A DNA stretch of 64,000 nt from Chloracidobacterium sp. (GCA_016720705.1 JADKKB010000005.1:620001-684000), one strand, 5' to 3'. Positions 34,484-43,769 are shown, counted from the first letter of the stretch. A program made the numbers and translations. Notes: generated by a model from the letters alone, not told the origin.

Positions 34484-36421
34484 CTACTTCTGGATCGGCA
34501 GGATGATCGCCGATTGGTAACGTCCGCCGGTATAGACACGCTGAGTTGCTTTCTGAAAGTCGGCCGCGGTACCAATTTTGTTATTTGTAAGAAACTTCTG
34601 CGGATTGCGTGCCACGAGCGGAAACCACGTGCTCTGGATCTGGATCATCACGCGATGGCCCTTCTTAAAAGTATGCGTGACGCCCGGCATTGTAAATGCA
34701 AGTTTGGTCGGAGCATTCGGCGTAAGCGGAACACCCTTTTCAAATCCGTTCCGGAATCGTGCCGGCATCGGTTCACCGCGCAGCAGCATTTCATAACCGC
34801 CGGGCTGAAATACGCTCCATGCTGAGTTTTGCGGCGGCTTTTCGCCCGCCGGATAGCGATAATCATTCGGAAATACGTCGATTAGCTTAACGACAAAGTC
34901 CGAATCCGTGCCGGTCGAGGAAATGAACAATGTCGGCTTAATATCGCCGGCGATGGTGAGGTCCTCAGTGAGCGGAGCGGTCTGAAAGACCAATACGTCC
35001 GGTCGTGTTGATGCAAATCTCTGGTCTTCGGTCATAAAGTCACGCGGATAATTATTCGTGATCTTCTGTGTATACGGAACCGGATTCGAAGGGTCGGAAA
35101 CGTATTCGGAATATCCCCCGGTACTCGCCGGCAACTCAAACCGAGCGGTGCCGCCAGCGGTCAAATAAAGCGGCGTGTCTGTACTTGTAGATGGACTGTA
35201 ATTGTCGAAAGCACGCCATTCGTTCGAGCCTGTATCAAACGCGTTTACCTCTTTGATCTTGGAAATGTCACCCTTGTCTTTTAGGAAATGGCCGAAAAAG
35301 GGGACTTCCATATTTTGGCGAAAGTATTCGCCGGTTTTTTGTCCGAAGTATGCCGTTCCGAGCCAGTCACCGTCATTTCGCGACCAACCGCCGTGATCCC
35401 AAGGGCCGACGACAAGCACATTAAAGATGCCGGGGTTCTGTTTCTCGATGTGTCGATATGTACCAAGGGCTCCGTAAAGGTCTTCGTTGTCATACCAGCC
35501 GCCAACGGTCATAGTCGCACACGTGATGTTCTTGAGTTTTGTGAGAATATTGCGATCCTTCCAAAACTGGTCGTAGTTGGGGTGCTGCATCATATCATCC
35601 CAAAACTTGATCCGAACCCCGAGATTCTTTTCATACTCGTCGGCGATCTCTTTTAGCCCGCCCGCGTTGAGGAAGTAATTATACGCATCTGTCGGGCGCG
35701 GGCCGGTCCAGCTCTTTACGTACTTAAAATCAAAATTCGGCGACGGGCGATATTGGCCAAAACTTGTGAAAAAATTGAAGTTTTGAGTCAGGAATATAGC
35801 ACCGTTATGATGCATATCATCGCCCATATACCAATCAGAGACCGGTGCCTGTGGCGAACACGCTTTTAGTGCCGGGTGCGAATCGATCGAGCCCGCACTC
35901 GTATAAAATCCGGGGTAAGAAATGCCATACGTTCCGACCCGGCCATTATTGTTATCTACATTTTTGACCAGCCAATCGATAGTGTCGTAGGTGTCGGTCG
36001 ATTCGTCGATCTTGGTCTTGTCAGTATTCGCGATATCGGGCCGAACGTCCATAAATTCGCCCTCGCTCATCGTTTTGCCGCGTACGTCCTGATAGACAAA
36101 GATGTAGCCTTCCTTGGCAAATAACGGGTCGGGACCGAGGCTTTGCTTAAAGTTGGCCACGCCGTACGGTCCGACCGTGTATGGTGTCCGATTGAGGAGC
36201 ATAGGATACTTTTGCGACTTATCCTTAGGCTCGTAGATCGCAGTAAAAAGCTTGATGCCGTCACGCACCGGAATCATCACTTCGCGTTTTGTGTAATTGT
36301 CGGTGATGTATTTGGCCAGCTCATTTGGAGCGACCGCCGGGGTCTGCCCGAACGAATGGGCGTTTAGTCCAAATGTAAAAAGTGCGACGAAAACGAAAAG
36401 AAAAACTGACTTTATGCTCAT
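34484..36421 (-). CDS. Exported CocE/NonD family hydrolase (Xaa-Pro dipeptidyl-peptidase S15-like)
   Basis: 645 residues, with GGAG five bases before the ATG and a signal peptide to about residue 25. Domains: alpha/beta-hydrolase (about 45-400) with nucleophile motif GISYPG (GxSYxG), an inserted helical cap and acid/His residues in the GPWDHGGW segment; then the C-terminal jelly-roll domain (about 420-640; LTIAGDIKPTLFISSTGTDSDF, IQSTWFPLVARNPQ). Relatives include cocaine esterase, glutaryl-7-ACA acylase and X-Pro dipeptidyl-peptidase; the exact substrate cannot be read. A second member of the family lies at 48532 and shares the RDGIK/RDGKR..PMLLNRTPY opening. Confidence 0.92.
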   Translation of the reverse strand: MSIKSVFLFVFVALFTFGLNAHSFGQTPAVAPNELAKYITDNYTKREVMIPVRDGIKLFTAIYEPKDKSQKYPMLLNRTPYTVGPYGVANFKQSLGPDPLFAKEGYIFVYQDVRGKTMSEGEFMDVRPDIANTDKTKIDESTDTYDTIDWLVKNVDNNNGRVGTYGISYPGFYTSAGSIDSHPALKACSPQAPVSDWYMGDDMHHNGAIFLTQNFNFFTSFGQYRPSPNFDFKYVKSWTGPRPTDAYNYFLNAGGLKEIADEYEKNLGVRIKFWDDMMQHPNYDQFWKDRNILTKLKNITCATMTVGGWYDNEDLYGALGTYRHIEKQNPGIFNVLVVGPWDHGGWSRNDGDWLGTAYFGQKTGEYFRQNMEVPFFGHFLKDKGDISKIKEVNAFDTGSNEWRAFDNYSPSTSTDTPLYLTAGGTARFELPASTGGYSEYVSDPSNPVPYTQKITNNYPRDFMTEDQRFASTRPDVLVFQTAPLTEDLTIAGDIKPTLFISSTGTDSDFVVKLIDVFPNDYRYPAGEKPPQNSAWSVFQPGGYEMLLRGEPMPARFRNGFEKGVPLTPNAPTKLAFTMPGVTHTFKKGHRVMIQIQSTWFPLVARNPQKFLTNNKIGTAADFQKATQRVYTGGRYQSAIILPIQK

Positions 36422-36604
36422 AATCTCTCCTCTAACGGCCGATCGATCCGGCGGGGTGCTTACGACAAACTTGGGGCGGTTAATCTACTTGTTATACGCA
36501 ATTTTCGCTCAATTTGATTCAAAACAAAAGCGTGTGACACATTCGTACTATTATTTCGTCTTGCGGGGCGTAGCGATCCGGCGGCCGGGGGATATAATAT
36601 AGCG

Positions 36605-36850
36605 ATGTCGGGATTGATTTGGTTGTTGATCTTTGTAGGACTGCTGACGCTGGCCGGCAGTGCGGCACTCTTTATCGTCACCTACAAATACTATTGGGGC
36701 GAACGTGGTGCACCGCCGCTGAGCGGAGCCGAACGCCAACGACATAAGCAAGAGGAACTACAACTTCGAGCAAACCAGATCGAGCGGGCTCGACGTAATC
36801 CGGTGAAAAGCCGCACCCCAAGCTTTTGGGATAATAGGAAAAATTCCTAA
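36605..36850 (+). CDS. Small single-pass membrane protein
   Basis: 81 residues: a hydrophobic helix (about 4-26, LIWLLIFVGLLTLAGSAALFIV) followed by an aromatic patch (TYKYYWGER) and a charged, helix-forming tail (ERQRHKQEELQLRANQIERARR). It is divergent from the CocE/NonD gene and isolated. The clean N-in topology and coiled-coil-like tail support it being real, but I do not recognise a family. Confidence 0.6.
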   Translation: MSGLIWLLIFVGLLTLAGSAALFIVTYKYYWGERGAPPLSGAERQRHKQEELQLRANQIERARRNPVKSRTPSFWDNRKNS

Positions 36851-36902
36851 AGATCGACCATCAGAAAGCTACTAGCATAACAATTATTCAAAATCGCTTG
36901 AA

Positions 36903-37682
36903 TCAATTTTCGAGATCCGCTGCAGTTTTGTCGTCAGCCGCAGCAAGAGCCACCTTGCCAAGTTTACGGTAGAAGATAGCTCGAGTTTTGTAGCGTGATG
37001 ACTTTGGGTCTAGATCGATGGCGGAGCTAATGTCCTTAAGTGCCGCGGCACTATTGCCAAGATTCATATAAGCTATCGACCGGTTTTGATATCCATCCGA
37101 CAGGAAGGGAATATGAGTCTTGTTAAGGTCCACATAAATATTCAGATCGGCGATGGCCTTTAAGTAGAGTTTCTGAGCACTATATACCTTTGCTCGATTG
37201 TAGTATGGTTCGGCGTCCTTAGGGTCAAGCCGTATGGCTCGATCATAATCGGCAAGCGCGTTAGCGTATTGGCTCATCGAGAAGTAGGTGTTGCCTCGAT
37301 TGTTAAGGGTGCTCGTGCTCGTAAATAGGTTGAGGGACGCAGTATAGTCAGCGATCGCGTCCGTATGTTTGCCGAGAGCTTTATTCGCGTCACCCCTTCC
37401 GGAGTAACCGTCAGCGAAATATTCCACATTCGTCGGTTTTGAGTTGATATAAACCGTATAATCCGCGACCGCTTCAATGTCCTTACCCAATGCGTGGTAG
37501 GCGAGTGCACGATTGTAATACAGCTCGTTAGCCGTAGGTCGGTCTCTGATCTGCGTAGTATATGAGCGAACCTTGCACTGATAATCTGTTTTTTCGCAAA
37601 CCGTATTTTGACCGGCTCCAAGGGACGTAAAAACAACAAACACAAATGCACTTAAGATTATGGTACTCGAGATGTATTTCAT
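36903..37682 (-). CDS. Exported TPR-repeat protein
   Basis: 259 residues from ATG 37682, preferred to an upstream in-frame start at 37802 because an AGGA site lies just before it and the signal peptide (MKYISSTIILSAFVFVVF..) starts there. It has about six tetratricopeptide repeats of the AxADYxxAIxLDPKxAxxYxNRA type (for example ALADYDRAIRLDPKDAEPYY), characteristic of TPR proteins in this phylum. It is likely periplasmic. There is no enzyme domain, and the function is unknown beyond protein binding. Confidence 0.82.
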   Translation of the reverse strand: MKYISSTIILSAFVFVVFTSLGAGQNTVCEKTDYQCKVRSYTTQIRDRPTANELYYNRALAYHALGKDIEAVADYTVYINSKPTNVEYFADGYSGRGDANKALGKHTDAIADYTASLNLFTSTSTLNNRGNTYFSMSQYANALADYDRAIRLDPKDAEPYYNRAKVYSAQKLYLKAIADLNIYVDLNKTHIPFLSDGYQNRSIAYMNLGNSAAALKDISSAIDLDPKSSRYKTRAIFYRKLGKVALAAADDKTAADLEN

Positions 37683-37998
37683 AGATTTGTTCCTGTTAGC
37701 CAAGGCAAAATAAAACTGTCGATCGATCAAAACGCGCTGACCTTTGCAGAGTTTATCAGATATTTGTAGTTCTTTGAAAATGTGAAAAGAACGGAATAGC
37801 AATGCTGATCAACTAATACCCAGCCTGAATTAATGTCGACATTTGTAAGGAAGAGCGGAGTCGGTGGGCATTGTTTGCATAGCAAACGAACTTTCACATA
37901 TGCTGAAATAAACGATTGCGTGATTTTACGTCCGGAGCGAGATCTGCGAATGTTCCCGAATATTGGGAGTTCAGCGACGCTCTCGAAATACCTCAAGG
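37683..37998. other. Intergenic region, AT-rich, no clear gene
   Basis: This 316-base gap between two minus-strand secreted-protein genes holds only a doubtful 91-codon minus-strand frame (37727-38002). That frame would overlap the stop of the preceding gene by ATGA, but its translation has no signal peptide, repeat or recognisable fold. I see no terminator with a T-tract and no RNA gene. Confidence 0.4.
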
Positions 37999-38472
37999 TC
38001 ATTGTCGGATCTGCTTTAAGATCCCTTTCTTGATCCCTTTTTTTACTCTCTTCCTACTTGGTTTTGCCGAGGACAATTGTTTACAGGCTCCTGCCAGTAC
38101 AAATGACGTGGGGTCACAGTTTGGCGGATCGACACGGTAAAACGAGAGATTCCATTCCTTTCCGGCCTCATTTGAGGACGTTCCTTTGATCGTGTCCTCG
38201 TGGATCGTGCCGGTAAAGACGCGATACCCGTTATTCATCTGAAACTTGATGGTCTTGCCGTCCTGCGTCCATTTTCCGTTACGAAACGATTTACCGCCGT
38301 TTCGGTAGGACAAAATACCGCCGTTTTCGAAATAGAAGGTCATCACCTTGTCCAGATCAAACCCGACCCATATTGAGTCACTCATCGACGTCCCCTCCGC
38401 AGTTTGGGCGACAGCCGTGAACGCGACGAGTACGATGAGAACAAAAGAAACCGCAGTAGTTCGTAATTTCAT
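37999..38472 (-). CDS. Small exported beta-rich protein
   Basis: 157 residues from ATG 38472, where the signal peptide begins (MKLRTTAVSFVLIVLVAFTAVAQ); an upstream in-frame start at 38526 is less likely. The mature part (about 30-120) alternates hydrophobic and polar strands (GGILSYRNGGKSFRNGKWTQ, then YRVFTGTIHEDTIKG), as in small lipocalin-like or calycin-like beta barrels. Two Cys lie in PPNCDPTSFVLAGACKQ, and a strongly basic tail (KRVKKGIKKGILKQ) follows. No named family is recognised. Confidence 0.7.
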   Translation of the reverse strand: MKLRTTAVSFVLIVLVAFTAVAQTAEGTSMSDSIWVGFDLDKVMTFYFENGGILSYRNGGKSFRNGKWTQDGKTIKFQMNNGYRVFTGTIHEDTIKGTSSNEAGKEWNLSFYRVDPPNCDPTSFVLAGACKQLSSAKPSRKRVKKGIKKGILKQIRQ

Positions 38473-38544
38473 TACAGAATTAATTTGATGGCGGTAATCA
38501 GAACCGGACGTCCGATTTACGTGCACGTCCGGTTCAGCGTAAAA

Positions 38545-40665
38545 CTATTTTACCTTCATTTTAAGGCTCTTAACCAAAAAGCCATAAATATCCGCTAGTT
38601 CCTGGATCTGTTTTGATGTCGGTTTGCCGGCACCGTGACCGGCCTTGGTTTCGATACGGATCAGCACCGGTTCTTTACCTTTTTGGGCGTACTGCATCGC
38701 GGCCGTGTATTTGAAACTATGTGCGGGGAATACGCGATCGTCGTGATCGGCCGTTGTCACCATCGTTGCAGGATATTTCGTGCCGGGCTTTGCATTGTGA
38801 TACGGCGAATAAGCATACATTGCGCGAAAATCTGTCGGGTCCTCGGGCGAGCCGTAATCCGACGTCCAGGCCCAACCGATGGTAAACTTGGTGAACCGGA
38901 GCATATCCATCACACCCACGGCAGGCAGTGCTGCCGCAAAGAGGTCAGGACGCTGATTGAGCACGGCACCGACCAGTAAGCCGCCATTAGAACCGCCCTG
39001 TATGGCGAGTTTCTTTTTAGACGTGTACTTGCTGTTGATGAGATATTCGCCGGCGGCAATGAAATCGTCGAAGACGTTCTGTTTTTTTAGCCTGGAACCG
39101 CCTTCCCACCACGTCTTGCCATATTCCGATCCGCCTCGGATACACGCCACGGCGTAAACGCCGCCCATTTCCATCCAAGCTATACGCGAGACCGAAAAAC
39201 CCGGTGACTGGGCTATATTAAAGCCGCCGTAACCGTATAGGATCGTCGGATTCTTACTGTTCAACTTTAGGCCTTTCTTATAGGTTAAGAACATTGGCAC
39301 CTTGGTGCCGTCCTTGCTCGAATAGAAGACCTGCTTGACCTCGTATTTGGTCGGGTCAAATTTGACCTTGGCTTGACGAAACATCTTGCTCTTGCCGGTC
39401 CGCATATCATACTGGTAAATCGTCGGCGGAGCATTGTAGCTCGAATATGAGTAGAACGTCTCAAAATCCGTGCGTCTGCCGCCAAAGCCTCCGGCCGAAC
39501 CGATTCCGGGTAACTCGACATCGCGGACAAATCGGCCGTTCATCTCGTATATTTTGATCTTGGTATATGCGTCCTTCATATAATTTAGGACGAACTGGTT
39601 GTTGATGAACTGAACGCCGTTAAGTGTGTCGGCAGACTCGGGGATGACATCACGCCAATTTCCAGAACGGTCAAGTACATTGCGGGCGACGACCTTGCCA
39701 CGTGTCGCTCCACTGTCGGTTCGGAAATAAAAGACAGGGCCGTCGTTACCGATAAAACTCCAGCTATTGTTCAGGTCAGTGACGATCGGCATTATCGGAG
39801 ACTTTTCGCTTGAGAGATTCTTGAAATAGACCATATTCATCCGCTCGGTACCCTTACCGACCGAGATGATCAGCCAATTTCCATCTTCCGACACATTTCC
39901 ACTGACAAAATACTCCTTGTTATCCGGGCGTTCGTAAACAACGTAGTCGTTCGATTGCGGAGTGCCGAGCTTGTGGAAGTAAAGTTTTTGATAAAAATTC
40001 TGGCTCTTGAGCTCGGCTCCGACTGTAGCGTCCGGAAACCGGCTGTAGTAAAAGCCGCTGTTATCGTTGAGCCACGAAACGCCGCCCTGACGATTGGGCG
40101 AGAGCGTGTCCGGTAGCAGACGGCCGGATGCAACATCCATTACTTTCCATTCAGTACGATCCGAACCAGCGATCGAGACGCCGTATGCCCACAGTCGGCC
40201 GTCATCTGTAAATGACGATCCGTTAAGGGCGGCGGTGCCGTCCGCCTTGATCTTGTTCGGATCAAAAAATATAGAGCCCGCATCGTCAATTGAGGACGTC
40301 TTAAACAGCACACTCTGATTCTGTAGCCCGTCATTCTTGCTGTAAATATAATAATTGCCGACCTTGGACGGAGCCGAATAACGTTCGTAGTTCCAGATCT
40401 CCGTCAAACGGTTTTTGATCTTTTCTCGTTCGGGAATAGTCGCAAGGTATGTGTCGGTCAGCTTGTTTTCGGCTTCGATCCACGACTGGGTCTCGGCCGA
40501 GTCGGTGTCTTCCATCCAACGGTACGGGTCGGCGACCTTAATGCCGTGATATTCATCGACCTGATCGCCGCGTCGGGGTTGGGGATAATCCAGCCTTTTC
40601 TGAGCCGGGACACCGGCGGCCAAAAAGGCAAAAACAAATAGAAATGCGATGCTTCTCTTTATCAT
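38545..40665 (-). CDS. Exported prolyl oligopeptidase (S9A family)
   Basis: 706 residues from ATG 40665; a TTG nine bases upstream is also in frame. A signal peptide (to about 22) is followed by DYPQPRRGDQVDEYHGIKVADPYRWMED, the hallmark N-terminus of prolyl oligopeptidase, then a seven-bladed propeller (about 80-420) and a C-terminal alpha/beta-hydrolase domain. The catalytic triad is visible: Ser in IQGGSNGGLLVG, Asp in TADHDDRVFPAHS, and His in ETKAGHGAGKP. It cleaves short peptides after proline, here outside the cytoplasm. It stands alone on the strand. Confidence 0.95.
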   Translation of the reverse strand: MIKRSIAFLFVFAFLAAGVPAQKRLDYPQPRRGDQVDEYHGIKVADPYRWMEDTDSAETQSWIEAENKLTDTYLATIPEREKIKNRLTEIWNYERYSAPSKVGNYYIYSKNDGLQNQSVLFKTSSIDDAGSIFFDPNKIKADGTAALNGSSFTDDGRLWAYGVSIAGSDRTEWKVMDVASGRLLPDTLSPNRQGGVSWLNDNSGFYYSRFPDATVGAELKSQNFYQKLYFHKLGTPQSNDYVVYERPDNKEYFVSGNVSEDGNWLIISVGKGTERMNMVYFKNLSSEKSPIMPIVTDLNNSWSFIGNDGPVFYFRTDSGATRGKVVARNVLDRSGNWRDVIPESADTLNGVQFINNQFVLNYMKDAYTKIKIYEMNGRFVRDVELPGIGSAGGFGGRRTDFETFYSYSSYNAPPTIYQYDMRTGKSKMFRQAKVKFDPTKYEVKQVFYSSKDGTKVPMFLTYKKGLKLNSKNPTILYGYGGFNIAQSPGFSVSRIAWMEMGGVYAVACIRGGSEYGKTWWEGGSRLKKQNVFDDFIAAGEYLINSKYTSKKKLAIQGGSNGGLLVGAVLNQRPDLFAAALPAVGVMDMLRFTKFTIGWAWTSDYGSPEDPTDFRAMYAYSPYHNAKPGTKYPATMVTTADHDDRVFPAHSFKYTAAMQYAQKGKEPVLIRIETKAGHGAGKPTSKQIQELADIYGFLVKSLKMKVK

Positions 40666-40745
40666 TATGCGCAATTACTCCTGATCGAAAAGATTTTCAA
40701 TCAGTATAGAACGCGATGTGTCGTATTCAAAACCTTATTGCTTAA

Positions 40746-42983
40746 CTAGAATGCTGAGATCTGATGATCTTCGCTAACGGCGTTGCTCTCGGCTTCGGGG
40801 TTCAGAGCCACGGGTAGCCATTTCTTGCATTCATAAAGTGCCCGGTCGATCTTTTCGGCAGTTTGCGGACGTGCCAATAAATATCCCTGGCCGTAATCAC
40901 AGCCCAGATTTTGGAGTAGGTGGAGTTGTGTCTCGGTCTCGATGCCTTCAGCGATGACGCGCATCTTCAGGTTTTTGGCTAAGGCAATGATCGTCTGCAG
41001 AATCTCGGAGTTTTCGCCGTTTTCACCGACCGCATACACGAAGGAACGATCGATCTTGAGTGAGTCGAACGGTAGCCGATGCAGAATGCTAAGGCTCGAG
41101 TAGCCGGTACCGAAGTCGTCGATCGATAGCTTAACGCCGAGTTGCTTGAGCCGATTGAGAACGTTGATCGTGTGATCGGCGTTTTCCATCGCGGTACTCT
41201 CTGTGATCTCAAGCTTGAGTGACGATGGGGCGATCTTGGACATTTCGAGTGCGTGCTCAACATCCGCGATCAAGTCGCCGTGCATTAGGTGCTTGCCGGA
41301 GATATTGACGCTGATGATCAAGTCTCTGTAGGACGGATTGATCTTTTGCCAATGGGCGAGTTGATCGCACGTCTGCTGAAGAATCCAGATCGTGATCGGT
41401 ATTATCAATCCTGAGTCCTCGGCAATCGGGATGAATTTGTTTGGAGGTATATTGCCGAATTCACTGTGATTCCATCGCAGTAGAGCCTCAAAACCTAGCA
41501 GATCGCCGTCGTGCAGATCGACTAGAGGCTGATAGTTCATCGACAGTTCATTGCGGTCGATGGCTTCGCGAAGGTCATTTTCGTAGCGAACGCGTTCGAT
41601 GAAACGGAAGCGCAATTCCTTGGTAAACACTGCGACGCCGACGTTTCGTTCTTTGGCGTAATGCATGGCAATGTCGGCATCGCGGAGAACCTCTTCCGGT
41701 GTGTTGTACTCAGCGTCGCACGGTGCGATCCCGACATTTACGCTGATCAATATGTTATTTCCGCTAAGCGAAAAGGGTTGCGAAATACTGTCATAGATAC
41801 GGCGAGCCACCTTCTGGGCTTTACCAACCGTCGATACGTTTCGCAGAATTATGGCAAATTCGTCTCCGCCGATCCGGGCCACAACGTCGGTCGGAGCCAG
41901 CATTCTCACAAAACGCTTGGCTGCCACCATCAACACTTTATCCCCAAACGTGTGGCCAAGACTGTCGTTGATGTCCTTAAATCGGCTGATGTCGAGGAAA
42001 AGAACTTGAAATGTCGCAGACGGATCCTCCTTGTAGTCCCGGATCATCGTACGAAGGATGTCGCCAAGTTGTTTGCGATTTGCCAGATTGGTCAATGAAT
42101 CGTGGAGTGCCGCGTGCTGAAAGTCCTTTTCGCTTTTTCGCAGGGCGACATTGGCGAGCTCTTCTTTTTCGAGCGAGAGGGCGAGTTGCGAGGCGTGACG
42201 TTCCGCTTCGCGGCGAAGATCCCGCTCAACCCACGCCTTTTCACGCTCCGCTTCCTCTGCCTGGTCGATCGCTTCGTTGACCTCACGAATGGTTTGCCTA
42301 TAGCTAAGATACGCGATAGATAGGGCAACAGTGGCGATACCGCCCGTTATAATGTCGCCGAAAGTGATCAGTCTAAATATTAGGCCTGCAAGCCCGGCGC
42401 CGACGATCTGAGTCATCGAACTTGAAAAACAGTCCTTGCTCCAAGTGGTAAATACGTTGGAACCATCCTTAAGCGACTGAAACAGAGCGACCATAAATGA
42501 CGATGTCGCAAACTGTACGAGTGCCAAAAAGCCTAGATAGGCGACGAGAGCAGGCGTAGATTGCAAGTCGAGATGGCCAAACGCTGCCAGATTTACGGCG
42601 TCCCACGCAAGTATGGTAAGCGCGGTCGATACCGTTGCGATCGACACATTGGTCGGGATCATGAATGGGCCAAATGGGAAACCCTTTTTACGTAAATAGA
42701 GACAATTTGCGAATGTCTCAGCCGCCGCAACTATGACAGCGGCCGGGCCGCCGTATAAGAGAAAAGTCAGAAAGATAAGGGCATCCGCAAAACTGATCGC
42801 AAACTTTGAACGCGGCAATGCGAGGCTCATTCGCGGGGCAGCAGCGACCGCGAATGCCACGACGAAAACGAATCCCCAGCTGAAAACTCCCATCGCAAGA
42901 TTAGCCGAGGCTATCGAGATGGATAATATTCCTGCGAGGATAACGATTCCTTTCGCGGTTGTGTACGCCAGTTTTCGTTCCAT
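40746..42983 (-). CDS. Membrane-bound diguanylate cyclase/phosphodiesterase (GGDEF-EAL)
   Basis: 745 residues from ATG 42983 (42983 is preferred because the first helix begins soon after; an in-frame start at 43034 would add 17). About seven hydrophobic helices (8-230) form an unnamed N-terminal membrane sensor. A coiled-coil (about 235-290) links it to GGDEF (372-376, intact) and EAL (499-501), with IDDFGTGYSSL, NISGKHLM and LKIDRSF also intact. Both catalytic sites therefore look competent. The residues upstream of GGDEF (APTD) do not form an RxxD inhibitory site. It turns c-di-GMP over in response to a membrane signal. It is divergent from the GIIIAG-repeat gene and shares its intergenic region. 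Confidence 0.93.
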   Translation of the reverse strand: MERKLAYTTAKGIVILAGILSISIASANLAMGVFSWGFVFVVAFAVAAAPRMSLALPRSKFAISFADALIFLTFLLYGGPAAVIVAAAETFANCLYLRKKGFPFGPFMIPTNVSIATVSTALTILAWDAVNLAAFGHLDLQSTPALVAYLGFLALVQFATSSFMVALFQSLKDGSNVFTTWSKDCFSSSMTQIVGAGLAGLIFRLITFGDIITGGIATVALSIAYLSYRQTIREVNEAIDQAEEAEREKAWVERDLRREAERHASQLALSLEKEELANVALRKSEKDFQHAALHDSLTNLANRKQLGDILRTMIRDYKEDPSATFQVLFLDISRFKDINDSLGHTFGDKVLMVAAKRFVRMLAPTDVVARIGGDEFAIILRNVSTVGKAQKVARRIYDSISQPFSLSGNNILISVNVGIAPCDAEYNTPEEVLRDADIAMHYAKERNVGVAVFTKELRFRFIERVRYENDLREAIDRNELSMNYQPLVDLHDGDLLGFEALLRWNHSEFGNIPPNKFIPIAEDSGLIIPITIWILQQTCDQLAHWQKINPSYRDLIISVNISGKHLMHGDLIADVEHALEMSKIAPSSLKLEITESTAMENADHTINVLNRLKQLGVKLSIDDFGTGYSSLSILHRLPFDSLKIDRSFVYAVGENGENSEILQTIIALAKNLKMRVIAEGIETETQLHLLQNLGCDYGQGYLLARPQTAEKIDRALYECKKWLPVALNPEAESNAVSEDHQISAF

Positions 42984-43115
42984 ATAAAGGAAGGCAGTGA
43001 CCTTTAGAAAGCGGTGCGAGGATGTGAAGATCAAGCTCCGGTTGGGCTCACAACAAAGAGTTTAACACGTTAAACATAGAAAAAGCTAGTAAAAAAATCG
43101 CTGGGTCATTTAATG

Positions 43116-43134
43116 TGTATACGAGTTATACACT
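43116..43134. promoter_or_regulatory. Operator-like dyad 1 (GTGTATA-N5-TATACAC)
   Basis: A perfect 7+7 inverted repeat around CGAGT, flanked on both sides by TTAA. It lies in the gap between the GGDEF-EAL gene and the GIIIAG-repeat gene. A degenerate second copy with the same 5-base spacer occurs 93 bases downstream. The binding protein is unknown. Confidence 0.6.
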
Positions 43135-43208
43135 TAAGAATTGGATAGCTACTATACAAATCTGTAACTCGAACTGAATGAGGCACTTGCGTGGTCCTAG
43201 GCTAAATA

Positions 43209-43227
43209 GTGTGCACTAAGTATACAC
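43209..43227. promoter_or_regulatory. Operator-like dyad 2 (GTGTGCA-N5-TATACAC)
   Basis: It matches dyad 1 at 12 of 14 arm positions with the same spacer length and the same right arm. Its start is 93 bases from that of dyad 1, about nine turns of B-DNA. It lies about 56 bases upstream of the TATAAT at 43283. Confidence 0.55.
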
Positions 43228-43282
43228 AATTATTTGGAGCCAAAGTTCCTCGATATTTTTCCGCAATACTGCTCTAAACCCC

Positions 43283-43288
43283 TATAAT
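43283..43288 (+). promoter_or_regulatory. Candidate -10 element for the GIIIAG-repeat gene
   Basis: TATAAT at consensus, but without a good -35 (TTCCGC at a spacing of 18 is poor), as expected for an activator-dependent promoter. Transcription from here would give a leader of roughly 110 bases before the ATG at 43410. Confidence 0.35.
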
Positions 43289-43409
43289 ACAACAGTTTAA
43301 CCGAGCGAGTAAGTACGTGCAGGAAGTGTGGCACGCGGCTTGTAATAGTGATGGATGAAAAGGGGCAATAATGCTTCAAACTAAAACTAATTTCTTGGGA
43401 GAAGAGAAA

Positions 43410-43694
43410 ATGAAAAAGACAATCACAACGTTCGTACTTGCAGCAATCCTAATGATCGGTTCGTCGGTAGCGTTTGCCGGTGACGGCATCATCATCGCCG
43501 GTTTCAGCAACGATCCGTGTGTTCAGAATGAAAACACAGCAAGGGCCGGCAGCACCACGTCGAGCAAGGATGGAATTATCATCGCTGGTTTGACCGGGAT
43601 CATCATCTTCGGCTTTACGGGAATCATCATCGCTGGCTTCGGCGAAGGCAAAGATGACGTTCCCGTCAACTGCGGCATAATTATTGCCGGATAA
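43410..43694 (+). CDS. Small secreted protein made of GIII(A/F)G repeats
   Basis: 94 residues from ATG 43410, which has GGGAGAAGAG just upstream; an in-frame ATG at 43371 with its own GGGG site would add 13. The signal peptide MKKTITTFVLAAILMIGSSV ends at AFA, followed by GDG. The mature ~70 residues contain five copies of a short hydrophobic unit: GIIIAGF, GIIIAGL, GIIIFGF, GIIIAGF and a C-terminal GIIIAG. The first, second and last follow Asp, Asp and Cys. Between units 1 and 2 is a polar stretch of about 25 residues. There are two Cys, near the start and the end, that could form a disulfide. I recognise no family. An assembling or membrane-associated peptide is a guess. Confidence 0.75.
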   Translation: MKKTITTFVLAAILMIGSSVAFAGDGIIIAGFSNDPCVQNENTARAGSTTSSKDGIIIAGLTGIIIFGFTGIIIAGFGEGKDDVPVNCGIIIAG

Positions 43695-43740
43695 CTTTGT
43701 TCCTTTCCCACTCGCGAGGGGGTGAATACCTCACAACTGC

Positions 43741-43769
43741 GGCCCGTTTCGAAAGAGACGGGCCTTTTT
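43741..43769 (+). terminator. Rho-independent terminator after the GIIIAG-repeat gene
   Basis: GGCCCGTTTC (43741-43750) pairs with GAGACGGGCC (43755-43764), with one G-U pair, around a GAAA tetraloop, and is followed by TTTTT. The T-run touches the 3' end of the convergent cysteine desulfurase gene. Confidence 0.9.

Noticed and set aside
37727..38002. 91-codon frame overlapping the preceding gene by ATGA
   Set aside because: The overlap is tempting, but the translation has no signal peptide, motif or plausible fold. Described only as part of the intergenic region.
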